This document shows positions 7,704-15,764 of a stretch of DNA of 64,000 nucleotides, in pieces; positions within the stretch are counted from its first letter, which is position 1; each line of letters begins with the position of its first letter. This DNA comes from Lysobacteraceae bacterium (GTDB lineage Bacteria > Pseudomonadota > Gammaproteobacteria > Nevskiales > Nevskiaceae). The position numbers and the translations under genes are program-made. A model generated the notes under the pieces. The model searched no databases, was not told the origin of the DNA, and was given only the letters and a program-made list of their open reading frames with translations. The stretch lies in the NCBI GenBank assembly GCA_013823855.1, contig PNMW01000007.1, forward strand, positions 124,001-188,000, written 5' to 3'.

Positions 7704-9380
7704 TCAGAGCGCCAGCCGGCGGATATCGCCGAGCAGCTTGACCAGCAGCACGATGGTCCGCGCCGCATAGGCGCCGTCGATCACCCGGTGGTCGTAGCTG
7801 AGCGACAGCGGCACCATCAGCCGCGGCTGGAAGGCCTTGCCATCCCAGACCGGCTTCACCACCGCCTTGGAGACGCCGAGGATGCCGACCTCCGGCGCGT
7901 TGACGATCGGCGTGAAGTGGCTGCCGCCGATGCCGCCGAGGCTGGAGATCGAGAACACGCCGCCCTTCATGTCGGCGCCGGACAGCTTGCCGTCGCGCGC
8001 CTTCTTGGCCAGTTCGCCGGTCTCGATCGCCAGCTGGGTGATGGTCTTCTTGTCGACATCGCGCACCACCGGCACCACCAGGCCATTCGGCGTGTCGGCC
8101 GCGAAGCCGATGTGCGTGTAGTGCTTGTGGATCAGGCTTTCGCCGTCCGGCGACAGCGAGGCGCGGAACTCCGGATAGGCGTCCAGTGCCTTGGCCACCG
8201 CCTTCATCATGAACGGCAGCAGAGTCAGCTTCGGGCCGCCGGCCTTGGCGCTCTCGTCGGAGGCTTCCTTGCGGAAGGCTTCCAGCTCGGTGATGTCGGC
8301 CTCGTCGGTCTGGGTGACGTGCGGGATGTTCAGCCACGAGCGGTGCAGGTGCGCGGCGGAAAGCTTGCGGATGCGCGCCAGCGGCTTGGTCTCGATGGCG
8401 CCGAACTGCGAGAAGTCGACCGCCGGAATCGGTGGAATGCCGCTGCCGCCGCCGGCGGCCGTGGTCGCCGCTGCCGGCGGCGGGCTGCTCAGCGCCTTCT
8501 TGACGAAGCCCTGCACGTCTTCCTGGGTGATACGGCCTTTCGGCCCGCTGCCGCTGACCCGGGCCAGGTCGACGCCCAGCTCGCGGGCGAACTTGCGGAT
8601 CGACGGGCTGGCATAGGGAACGACATCGCTGCTGGCGGTGGCGGGTGGCGCCGGCGGTGCCTCGGCCGGCGCAGCTTTCGGTGCCGCCTGTGGTGCTGCA
8701 TCGACCTTGCCCGAAGCCGCCGGGGCTTCCGCCTTCGCTGCGGATGGTGCCGCCACTGCCGCCGGGGCAGCTGCGCCGGCGCCGGTGATGGTGCAGACCG
8801 CGCTGCCCATTGCCACCTTGTCGCCGACCTTGATCACCAGGCCGCTGACCACGCCGGCGGCCGGGGCCGGCACGTCGAGCGTGGCCTTGTCCGACTCCAG
8901 CACCACCAGCGTCTGGTCCTTCTCGACGGTGTCGCCGTCGGCGACCAGCACTTCGATGACCGGCACGTCCTGGTAGTCGCCGATGTCGGGGATGGTGACG
9001 GCGATCGGCGCGGCCGCCGTCGTCGCGGCCGGTGCTGCAGGCGCTGGTGCTTCGACGGCCGCCGCCGGTGCCGCGGCCTTGGCCGGCGCTGCCGGTGCGG
9101 CGGGTGCCGCAGCGGGGACCGGGGCAGTCGCCGCTGCGGCACCGGTTTCCAGCACCAGCACGGCGTCACCCATCGACACCTTGTCGCCGACCTTGATCGC
9201 GATCGACTTGACCACGCCTGCCTCCGGCGCCGGCACGTCGAGCGTGGCCTTGTCCGATTCGAGCGTGGCGATCGCCTGGTCCTTGTCGACCGTGTCGCCG
9301 ACGGCGACCAGCAGCTCGATGACCGGCACGTCCTTGTAATCCCCGATATCGGGGACCGTGACTTTCAGTTCGCTTGCCAT
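7704..9380 (-). CDS. aceF: Dihydrolipoamide acetyltransferase, pyruvate dehydrogenase E2
   Basis: A 558-residue core subunit of the pyruvate dehydrogenase complex that moves acetyl groups from E1 to CoA. Two lipoyl domains are visible, each with the ESDKATLDVPAP motif; Lys44 and Lys165 are the lipoylation sites. Both are followed by Ala/Pro-rich flexible linkers. Next come the peripheral subunit-binding domain (ASPSIRKFARELGVDL through GRITQEDV) and the catalytic domain ending in SYDHRVIDG, which holds the active-site His and Asp. The ATG at 9380 follows the aceE stop by 4 bases, so the two genes form an operon. The lpd (E3) gene is not next to them in this window. Confidence 0.97.
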   Translation of the reverse strand: MASELKVTVPDIGDYKDVPVIELLVAVGDTVDKDQAIATLESDKATLDVPAPEAGVVKSIAIKVGDKVSMGDAVLVLETGAAAATAPVPAAAPAAPAAPAKAAAPAAAVEAPAPAAPAATTAAAPIAVTIPDIGDYQDVPVIEVLVADGDTVEKDQTLVVLESDKATLDVPAPAAGVVSGLVIKVGDKVAMGSAVCTITGAGAAAPAAVAAPSAAKAEAPAASGKVDAAPQAAPKAAPAEAPPAPPATASSDVVPYASPSIRKFARELGVDLARVSGSGPKGRITQEDVQGFVKKALSSPPPAAATTAAGGGSGIPPIPAVDFSQFGAIETKPLARIRKLSAAHLHRSWLNIPHVTQTDEADITELEAFRKEASDESAKAGGPKLTLLPFMMKAVAKALDAYPEFRASLSPDGESLIHKHYTHIGFAADTPNGLVVPVVRDVDKKTITQLAIETGELAKKARDGKLSGADMKGGVFSISSLGGIGGSHFTPIVNAPEVGILGVSKAVVKPVWDGKAFQPRLMVPLSLSYDHRVIDGAYAARTIVLLVKLLGDIRRLAL

Positions 9381-9384
9381 GGCT

Positions 9385-12090
9385 TCAGACGGTGACAGGG
9401 TTGGGCTTGTGGGTGTCGAGGCCGTACTTGGCGATCGCTTCCGCGACCTTGGCGCGCGGCAGCGCATTCAGGTCGGCGAGGGCGCTCAGTGCCTTGATGG
9501 TGATCCAGCGGCGATCGACCTCGAAGAAGTTGCGCAGCGCTTCGCGGGAGTCGCTGCGGCCGTAGCCGTCGGTGCCGAGCACGTGGTACGGCATCGGCAC
9601 GAACGGGCGGATCTGCTCCGGGTAGGCCTTCATGTAGTCGGTGGCGACGATCGCCGGGCCGCTCATGCCAGTCAGCACCTCGGTGACGTACGGCACCCGC
9701 GCATCCTCGTTCGGGTGCAGCAGGTTCCAGCGCTCGGCATCGCGGCCGTCGCGGGCCAGTTCGTTGAAGCTCGGCGCGCTCCAGATGTCGCTGGTCACGC
9801 CCCAGTCGGCCTTCAGCAGCTCGGCGGCGGCGATCACCTCGCGCAGGATCGAACCGGAGCCGAGCAGCTGCACGTGCTTTTTCGCCGGCTTTTCGCAGGC
9901 GCTGAGCAGGTACAGGCCCTTCATGATCCCGGCCTCCACACCGGCCGGCATCGCCGGGTGCGCGTAGTTCTCGTTGTGCAGGGTCAGGTAGTAGTACTCG
10001 TCCTTCTGCGGGCTGCCGTCGGACGGGTACATGCGGCGCATGCCTTCCGACAGGATCACCGCCACCTCGTAGGCGTAGGCCGGATCGTAGGCGCGGCAGT
10101 TCGGGATCGTGGCCGCGGCCAGGTGGCTGTGGCCGTCCTCGTGCTGCAGGCCTTCGCCGTTCAGGGTCGTGCGGCCGGCGGTGCCGCCGAGCAGGAAGCC
10201 GCGCGCGCGCATGTCGCCGGCGGCGTAGCAGAGATCGGCCACCCGCTGGAAGCCGAACATCGAATAGAAGATGTAGAACGGCAGCAGGCTGACGCCGTGA
10301 TTCGAGTAGCTGGTCGCCGCGGCGATCCAGGAACTCATGGCGCCGGATTCGGTGATGCCCTCCTCCAGCACTTGGCCCTTGACGTCTTCCTTGTAGAAGG
10401 CCAGCTGCTCGGCGTCTTCCGGCTTGTACTTCTGGCCGACCACCGAGTAGATGCCGAGCTGGCGGAACATGCCTTCCATGCCGAAGGTGCGGGCTTCGTC
10501 GGGCACGATCGGCACGATGCGCGGGCCGATCTTCTTGTCGCGCAGCAGCATCTGCAGCGCCTGCACGAAGGCCATCGTCGTCGAGATCTCGCGCTCGCCG
10601 GTCGCGCCCAGCAGGCGGTCGAAGATCGCCAGACCGGGGATTTCCAGCGCTTCGCCGACCGGCTTGCGGCTCGGCAGATAGCCGCCCAGCTCGGCGCGGC
10701 GCGCCTTCAGGTACCGGATCTCCGGTGAATCGTCGGCCGGCCGGTAGAACGGCGTGTCCTTGATCTGGTCGTCGGAAATCGGAATCTGGAAGCGGTCGCG
10801 GAAGGCGCGGAGCGCGTCCTCGCCCATCTTCTTCTGCTGGTGGGTGATGTTCTGGCCTTCACCGGCCTCGCCCATGCCGTAGCCCTTGACGGTCTTGGCC
10901 AGGATCACCGTCGGCGTGCCGCTGTGCCTGGAGGCGGCGGCGTAGGCGGCGTAGATCTTGTGCGGATCGTGACCGCCGCGGTTCAGCCGGCCGATGTCCT
11001 CGTCGGACATCGTCGACACCAGCTTCAGCGTTTCCGGGTGCTTGGCGAAGAAGTTGTCGCGCGTGTACTTGCCGCCCTTGGCCTTGTAGTTCTGGTACTC
11101 GCCGTCGACTGTCTCGTTGAAGATCTTCAGCAGCTGGCCGCTGCGATCGGCGGCGATCAGGCCGTCCCACAGACCGCCCCAGATCACCTTGATGACGTTC
11201 CAGCCGCCGCCCCTGAACACGCCTTCGAGTTCCTGGATGATCTTGCCGTTGCCTCTGACCGGGCCGTCGAGACGCTGCAGGTTGCAGTTGACGACAAACA
11301 CCAGGTTGTCGAGTTTCTCGCGCGCCGCGATGTCGATCGCGCCGAGCGATTCCGGCTCGTCCATCTCGCCGTCGCCGCAGAAGCACCAGACCTTGCGGCC
11401 GGTCGCCTTCATCAGGCCGCGGTTTTCCAGGTACTTCATCAGGCGCGCCTGATAGATCGCCTGGATCGGCCCGAGGCCCATCGACACGGTGGCGAACTGC
11501 CACAGCTCCGGCGCCAGCCAGGGGTGCGGATAGGACGGCAGGCCGGCGCCGCCGGTCTCCATGCGGAAGTGGCGGACCTGGTCTTCGCTGAGGCGGCCTT
11601 CGAGGAAGGCGCGGGCGTAGATGCCCGGCGTGCAGTGGCCCTGGAAGTAGATGAGGTCGGCACCGTCGGCGTGTTCCGGACCTTTCCAGAAATGGTTGAA
11701 GCCGACGTCGTAGAGCGTCGCGGCGCTGGCGAAGCTGGCGATATGGCCGCCGATGCCGGAATGCTCGCGGTTGGCGTTGATGACCATCGCCATCGCGTTC
11801 CAGCGGATGATCGAGCGGATCTTCCACTCCAGCGCGTGGTCGCCCGGCGAGCGTTCCTCCAGATGCGGCGGAATGGTGTTGACGTAGGCGGTGTTCGGCG
11901 AGAACGGGATGTAGGCGCCGCTCAGGCGCGCCTTCTCCTGCAGCGCCTCGAGCAGGAAGTGCGCGCGCTCCGGTCCTTCGCGCTCCAGCACCGCAGCGAG
12001 CGCCTCCAGCCATTCACGGGTTTCCTGCGGGTCGCGATCGGTATCCGGATCGGCGACGACGGGGGGTATCGGGGCAATGGGTCCGGTCAT
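9385..12090 (-). CDS. aceE: Pyruvate dehydrogenase E1 component, homodimeric type
   Basis: A 901-residue thiamine-diphosphate enzyme that decarboxylates pyruvate and acetylates the E2 lipoyl groups. The start is at ATG 12090 (MTGPIAPIPPVV), after which the sequence tracks the homodimeric AceE family to its end. Examples are PHLEERSPGDHALEWKIRS, GHIASFASAATLYDVGFNHF, the ThDP-binding GDGEMDEPES, and GGTAGRTTLNGEGLQHEDGH. The length fits the family (about 890 residues). It heads the aceEF operon. A LysR gene reads away from it across a 176-base region that contains repeats likely to bind that regulator. Confidence 0.97.
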   Translation of the reverse strand: MTGPIAPIPPVVADPDTDRDPQETREWLEALAAVLEREGPERAHFLLEALQEKARLSGAYIPFSPNTAYVNTIPPHLEERSPGDHALEWKIRSIIRWNAMAMVINANREHSGIGGHIASFASAATLYDVGFNHFWKGPEHADGADLIYFQGHCTPGIYARAFLEGRLSEDQVRHFRMETGGAGLPSYPHPWLAPELWQFATVSMGLGPIQAIYQARLMKYLENRGLMKATGRKVWCFCGDGEMDEPESLGAIDIAAREKLDNLVFVVNCNLQRLDGPVRGNGKIIQELEGVFRGGGWNVIKVIWGGLWDGLIAADRSGQLLKIFNETVDGEYQNYKAKGGKYTRDNFFAKHPETLKLVSTMSDEDIGRLNRGGHDPHKIYAAYAAASRHSGTPTVILAKTVKGYGMGEAGEGQNITHQQKKMGEDALRAFRDRFQIPISDDQIKDTPFYRPADDSPEIRYLKARRAELGGYLPSRKPVGEALEIPGLAIFDRLLGATGEREISTTMAFVQALQMLLRDKKIGPRIVPIVPDEARTFGMEGMFRQLGIYSVVGQKYKPEDAEQLAFYKEDVKGQVLEEGITESGAMSSWIAAATSYSNHGVSLLPFYIFYSMFGFQRVADLCYAAGDMRARGFLLGGTAGRTTLNGEGLQHEDGHSHLAAATIPNCRAYDPAYAYEVAVILSEGMRRMYPSDGSPQKDEYYYLTLHNENYAHPAMPAGVEAGIMKGLYLLSACEKPAKKHVQLLGSGSILREVIAAAELLKADWGVTSDIWSAPSFNELARDGRDAERWNLLHPNEDARVPYVTEVLTGMSGPAIVATDYMKAYPEQIRPFVPMPYHVLGTDGYGRSDSREALRNFFEVDRRWITIKALSALADLNALPRAKVAEAIAKYGLDTHKPNPVTV

Positions 12091-12211
12091 GACGGCGTTC
12101 CTGGGTGGCGAGCCGGTCGGCAATGGCGGGCATTCCGATGATGCGCCCGCCGCGGCCATCCGGCGATGTCGGCAGCACGCCGACGCGAAGCGGCGACATT
12201 AGACGGGGTCA

Positions 12212-12265
12212 TTCGATACGTCCAATATATGTAACAAGCACTTTCGATATGTTTTGAGTACTTGT
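12212..12265. promoter_or_regulatory. Operator-like repeats between aceE and lysR
   Basis: Two kinds of repeat are interleaved in this AT-rich stretch. A direct repeat ttcgatacgt (12212-12221) and ttcgatatgt (12243-12252) recurs at a 31-base spacing, about three helical turns. An inverted repeat acaagcact (12234-12242) and agtacttgt (12257-12265), 8 of 9 pairs with a 14-base centre, ends one base before the LysR start codon. This fits LysR-type autoregulation and divergent control of aceEF, which is inference from position and symmetry. Confidence 0.55.
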
Positions 12266-12266
12266 C

Positions 12267-13187
12267 ATGGAACTGCGCCACCTCCGCTACTTCGTCACTG
12301 TTGCCGACGAGCTGCACTTCACGCGGGCCGCCAAGCGGCTCGGCATCGAGCAGCCGCCACTGTCGCAGCAAATCCGCGCACTCGAAACCGAACTCGGCAC
12401 GCCGCTGTTCCGCCGGCAGGCGCGTGCGGTGTCGCTGACCGATGCCGGCCAGGCTTTCTTCGCCGACGCCCAGCAGATCCTCGCCTCGGTGCAGCGCGCG
12501 GCCGACCACGCTCGACGCGTGGCGCGCGGCGATCTGGGACGCATCCGGGTCGGCATGATCAACTCTGCGCCGTTCCACCCTTACGTGCCGCGCGTGCTGC
12601 GCGAGTTCGGCAGCCGCTATCCGGACGTACTGCTGTCGCTGGACGAGAACTCCACGCCGCAGCTGGCGCGTGGTGTCGCCGAGGAGACGGTCGACGTCGC
12701 CTTTGTGCGGCCGCTGCTCGGCGACGAACCCGGCGTGATCACCGAGCCGCTGTTCGACGAGGAAGTGCTGGTGGCGCTGCCGCAGGGCCATGCCTTGGCG
12801 GCGAAGAAGAAGCTGGCGCTGGCCCAGCTGCGCGCCGAGCCCTTCGTGCTGTTCTCGCGCCCGTTCGGCTCCGGGCTCTACGACGAGATCATCAGCGCCT
12901 GCCAGCGCGCCGGCTTCAGCCCGCGCGTGGGGCAGGAGGCATCGCAGATCACCTCGATCATCAATCTCGTCGCCGCCGGCCTCGGGGTCTCGCTGGTGCC
13001 CGAATCGATGCAGCAGGTGCACTCACCCGGCGTGGTCTATCGCCCGCTCAGCGGTGATGCGCCGAAGGCGCGGCTGAGCCTGGCCTATCGCGCCGAGGAC
13101 AACTCGACGACCGCGCGCAACATGATCGAGCTGGCCCGCGCGCTGGTCACAGCGATGCGGTTGGGCGATACGCGTACGGAGGGCTGA
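12267..13187 (+). CDS. LysR-type transcriptional regulator divergent from aceEF
   Basis: A 306-residue regulator with the N-terminal winged helix (MELRHLRYFVTVADELHFTR, then PPLSQQIRALE, residues 1-60) and a periplasmic-binding-like effector domain from about residue 90. The effector domain resembles the BenM/CatM and HcaR type (GMINSAPFHPYVPRVLREF, and later IINLVAAGLGVSLVPES). The inducer cannot be read from the sequence. Its divergent position next to aceE suggests it senses a metabolite around pyruvate or acetyl-CoA, but it could equally control genes elsewhere. An inverted repeat lies just before its ATG, consistent with autoregulation. Confidence 0.92.
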   Translation: MELRHLRYFVTVADELHFTRAAKRLGIEQPPLSQQIRALETELGTPLFRRQARAVSLTDAGQAFFADAQQILASVQRAADHARRVARGDLGRIRVGMINSAPFHPYVPRVLREFGSRYPDVLLSLDENSTPQLARGVAEETVDVAFVRPLLGDEPGVITEPLFDEEVLVALPQGHALAAKKKLALAQLRAEPFVLFSRPFGSGLYDEIISACQRAGFSPRVGQEASQITSIINLVAAGLGVSLVPESMQQVHSPGVVYRPLSGDAPKARLSLAYRAEDNSTTARNMIELARALVTAMRLGDTRTEG

Positions 13188-13206
13188 GGCCCCGAGCCGT
13201 CGCCGG

Positions 13207-13884
13207 TCAGGCCCGTGCGCGCGGTGAGCTTTTCGGCTCTGCGCCGCCCGCTTGAACGGCGCGGCTCAAGGTGCCGGATATCCGAACGACCTCGTTGATC
13301 GTGCGCCGCGTGAGCGCCGCGTCCGCACCAAAGCACGGCAACGCTGCCGATAGCACGCCCCGGATGCGCTCCTCCGCCGTCAGGCGATCGAGGTGCACAC
13401 GTTCCTCGACCATGCTGGCGACTGCCCCGGTCAGCACTAGTGTGGCGGCGAGGAACTGGTTGTCGGTCCAGTCGGGCAGCTCGTGCTTCAGCCAAGCGCT
13501 GTGTCGAGCCGCCGCCACCCCGGTCAGAACCTGCGTGATCTTCCAGGAACGGTATGCCAGCGAGAGCAGCTCGGCGATCCGTCGGTCATCCGAGGCCGCA
13601 CGGATCAGACCGGCCCACTTCAGTGCCAGACGCAGATAGGCCCCGGCCGACCCTTCGAGATGCTGATCGGCCATCTCCTGGGTCTTCTCGAAGCCTTCCA
13701 GCACCAGTTCCAGGAACACGCCTTCCTTGTCGGCGAAGTGGTGATAAATGCTTCCGTAGGACACGCCTGCACCAGCGGAAATCTCACGCAGCGTGGTCTG
13801 GGCATAGCCCTTCTCGAGAAACAGGCGCTGCGCGCTCGCCACGACCCTTTGGCGAACCTCCTCGGTCTGAGCACGGCGTTTCAT
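13207..13884 (-). CDS. TetR-family repressor
   Basis: A 225-residue regulator. The ATG at 13884 (MKRRAQTEEVRQRVV) is preceded by a G-rich stretch; a GTG at 13899 would add five residues. The helix-turn-helix is clear: RLFLEKGYAQTTLREISAGA, then GSIYHHFADKEGVFLELVLEGF (about residues 20-60). The C-terminal ligand-binding domain is helical and not assignable to a ligand. The gene is divergent from a Tat-type lipoprotein gene, and the 102 bases between them hold three palindromes, so it most likely represses itself and that lipoprotein. The LysR gene on the other side converges on it across 19 bases. Confidence 0.9.
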   Translation of the reverse strand: MKRRAQTEEVRQRVVASAQRLFLEKGYAQTTLREISAGAGVSYGSIYHHFADKEGVFLELVLEGFEKTQEMADQHLEGSAGAYLRLALKWAGLIRAASDDRRIAELLSLAYRSWKITQVLTGVAAARHSAWLKHELPDWTDNQFLAATLVLTGAVASMVEERVHLDRLTAEERIRGVLSAALPCFGADAALTRRTINEVVRISGTLSRAVQAGGAEPKSSPRARA

Positions 13885-13913
13885 CGGCGACCCCGCCACT
13901 TGTTTGACTTTGT

Positions 13914-13926
13914 GATTGATTCAATC
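13914..13926. promoter_or_regulatory. Palindrome upstream of the TetR gene
   Basis: gattga-t-tcaatc is a perfect 13-base palindrome 30 bases upstream of the TetR gene start, in an AT-rich stretch. Its size and position suit an operator. Confidence 0.5.
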
Positions 13927-13930
13927 TTAA

Positions 13931-13960
13931 TCTAGATCAGGATCTAATTTTTGATCTAGA
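13931..13960. promoter_or_regulatory. Nested palindromic operator between TetR and lipoprotein genes
   Basis: A perfect 9-bp inverted repeat, tctagatca (13931-13939) and tgatctaga (13952-13960), has a 12-base centre. Nested within it is a second one, tagatc (13933-13938) and gatcta (13941-13946). The three gatc-centred half-sites in 30 bases look like a multi-dimer TetR operator controlling both divergent genes. Confidence 0.6.
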
Positions 13961-13986
13961 AACGCTGCACTCCCAAGGACGCTCCC

Positions 13987-14895
13987 GTGCTCAAGCTGAA
14001 TCGCCGGTCATTCCTGACGCGCTCCGCGCTTGCCGGCGTGTCCTCCGTCGCTTCAATGGGGCTGCTGGGGTGCGGCGCTGGGCAAGGTCACGGCCGCTCA
14101 TCCGGTGGAGGCGATTCGCCACTGGTTCTGACGGCCGATCTGGCCGGGCAGACCATCACCCGCGAAGAAGTTCTGGTGTGGGAAGCGCGGCGCCTGCAAG
14201 TCGTTGCGGATCGCATGAACGGCCAGCTGCCGGCCGCCCTGGTCAGGGATCTGGCCGCCCTGCTGCTTCGTCGCGCCGAGGACATCTCCAACATCGCGCA
14301 AGAGCGCAACCTTCTGGCCGACGCCAAGCTGCGCGCTGGCGATGCGGCGATGCGTCAGTTGGTGGCGGGCGACCTGCTGCTGACCAATCTGCTGTCCACC
14401 GCTGCCGCCGCCATCCCCCATTGGTCGACAAGTGAAATCGATCTCTTCAGCAGCCGCGGCACCGCTGAAGGCTTCGCCGCCTGGTTCACTCGGCGGGCGA
14501 TCACGCTGGATGACCAGCGTTCGATGCTGATCGCTTGCCCTGACCACTACCTGCTGCACGGAACCGAACCCAGTCGACAGGAGTTGATCGAGGTCACCGG
14601 TGGTGCCGTCCTTGCGAGCCAGTTCGTCATCGACTACAGCGCCACTGCTGACCTACCCATCGTCATCGACCCCGACTTTCCCGTGCGTTTCTCCGGAGCG
14701 GCCATCAATCCCTCCGGGGTGGTTATTGGCGGTACGAATCACAGGATGCGCACACTGGCAAAAGGGTTTCAGCTGCACGCCTCCATCTTCTTCCCGTCAA
14801 CGCTTCCGTTCTGGTTCGCGACCGAACACCGCTGGCATCTGGCCTGCGAGTTCTCGAACTGGATCGAGGCGTACATTGCAGAAACCGGCGACTGA
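13987..14895 (+). CDS. Putative Tat-exported lipoprotein of unknown function
   Basis: A 302-residue protein starting at GTG 13987, with AAGGA 7 bases upstream. The N-terminus has a twin-arginine motif (NRRSFLT, residues 5-11), a hydrophobic stretch and a lipobox MGLLGC with Cys29, so it is probably Tat-exported and lipidated. A Gly/Ser linker (SSGGGDSP) follows, then a long helical part (about 50-150) and a mixed part with NHRMRTLAKGFQ and an aromatic C-terminus (HRWHLACEFSNWIEAYIAETGD). I see no known domain. Export by Tat suggests that it folds, possibly with a cofactor, in the cytoplasm. Control by the divergent TetR is likely. Together they form a compact cassette inserted between conserved clusters. 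Confidence 0.75.
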   Translation: MLKLNRRSFLTRSALAGVSSVASMGLLGCGAGQGHGRSSGGGDSPLVLTADLAGQTITREEVLVWEARRLQVVADRMNGQLPAALVRDLAALLLRRAEDISNIAQERNLLADAKLRAGDAAMRQLVAGDLLLTNLLSTAAAAIPHWSTSEIDLFSSRGTAEGFAAWFTRRAITLDDQRSMLIACPDHYLLHGTEPSRQELIEVTGGAVLASQFVIDYSATADLPIVIDPDFPVRFSGAAINPSGVVIGGTNHRMRTLAKGFQLHASIFFPSTLPFWFATEHRWHLACEFSNWIEAYIAETGD

Positions 14896-15013
14896 AGCCC
14901 GCCGTGCACGCGCTTCGATCCCGCCTGCCGGTGCGCTGGGTTCAGATCCTCTCCGACACCGCGACCAGCCTGCGGATCGTCGGAGGTGCACCAAAAGCGC
15001 GCATGCGCCGTGT

Positions 15014-15751
15014 CTACCAGTTCGGCGACAGCAGCGCGCCGGGCCGCTCGGCCCGCAGCTGTCGCAGCTCGCGGAGCGCGAAATGGATGAAGCCAAGGCC
15101 GGAGTAGACCGGCGAGATCAGGTTGACGATCGGGATCAGCTGGATCAGCGCGGCGACCACGCCGAGCCCGAACAGCGGCGAGCCGTGGCGGCGCAGGATC
15201 TCCTGGTATTCCTCGGCGGTGGCGTGCTCGGCCAGCGCGTCGTAGCGGAACACGCGGTCGTTCAGGTAGCCGGCCAGCGCGATCGGGATCAGGAACGCGA
15301 ACGGCACGATCAGCCACAGCGGCAGCGCGATCAGCCACAGCACCAGATAAGCGAGCAGCGCGCTCAGGCTGTTGGCGACGCTGCCCCAGGTGCTGCCGAA
15401 GCGGCCCGTCGCCAGTTCCGGGTAATCGGTGCGGGCGACGTGCTCGACCATGATCGGCATCGCGAACACCGAGGTGATGAAGATCGCGGTGGCGGCGACC
15501 AGGGTCGGCATGAACAGGAAGATCACCACCAGGCTCAGGCCGCTGACCAGCCAGGAAATCCCCCATTTGTTCAGGAAGGCATCGACCGGCTGGTATTCCG
15601 CCAGCGCCCGCAAAGCCGCCATGCCCTGCGACCAGAACAGGATCAGCAGCACCGTCCACAAGAGCAGCGAGCCGACCAGCGGCCACAGCACCAGGCCTAG
15701 CATGCGGCCCTGGAACTGGCTGCGGGTGGCGTCGATCAGGGCCTGGATCAT
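15014..15751 (-). CDS. EI24 domain membrane protein (CysZ-like)
   Basis: A 245-residue integral membrane protein of the EI24 family. Hydrophobic segments are visible at about residues 18-42, 68-95, 128-160 (two) and 200-220. The conserved loops LATGRFGSTWGSVANSLSA and YNDRVFRYDALAEHATAEEY-like YLNDRVFRYDALAEHA match the family. E. coli CysZ is a sulfate permease of this family, but many members are unassigned, so sulfate transport is only a possibility. It follows oxyR after 13 bases and is probably co-transcribed with it. It is the last gene of the long minus-strand run. The 118 bases beyond its stop show nothing recognisable. Confidence 0.8.
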   Translation of the reverse strand: MIQALIDATRSQFQGRMLGLVLWPLVGSLLLWTVLLILFWSQGMAALRALAEYQPVDAFLNKWGISWLVSGLSLVVIFLFMPTLVAATAIFITSVFAMPIMVEHVARTDYPELATGRFGSTWGSVANSLSALLAYLVLWLIALPLWLIVPFAFLIPIALAGYLNDRVFRYDALAEHATAEEYQEILRRHGSPLFGLGVVAALIQLIPIVNLISPVYSGLGFIHFALRELRQLRAERPGALLSPNW

Positions 15752-15764
15752 CGGGTGTCTCCGT

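Noticed and set aside
7440-9395. Long plus-strand frame of 651 codons opposite aceF, and similar long frames opposite aceE, topA, cstA, thrB/trkH and others
   Set aside because: They are antisense shadows produced by the high GC content and strong codon bias of the true genes; their products are Arg/Gly/Ala-rich with no family features.
12091-12159. Longer N-terminus for aceE (start at 12159)
   Set aside because: The extra 23 residues have no family support and the region is the divergent promoter.
14896-15013. Possible tRNA or small-RNA gene in the gap between the Tat lipoprotein and EI24 genes
   Set aside because: No T-loop or cloverleaf can be drawn and there is no 3' CCA; the stretch shows nothing recognisable.
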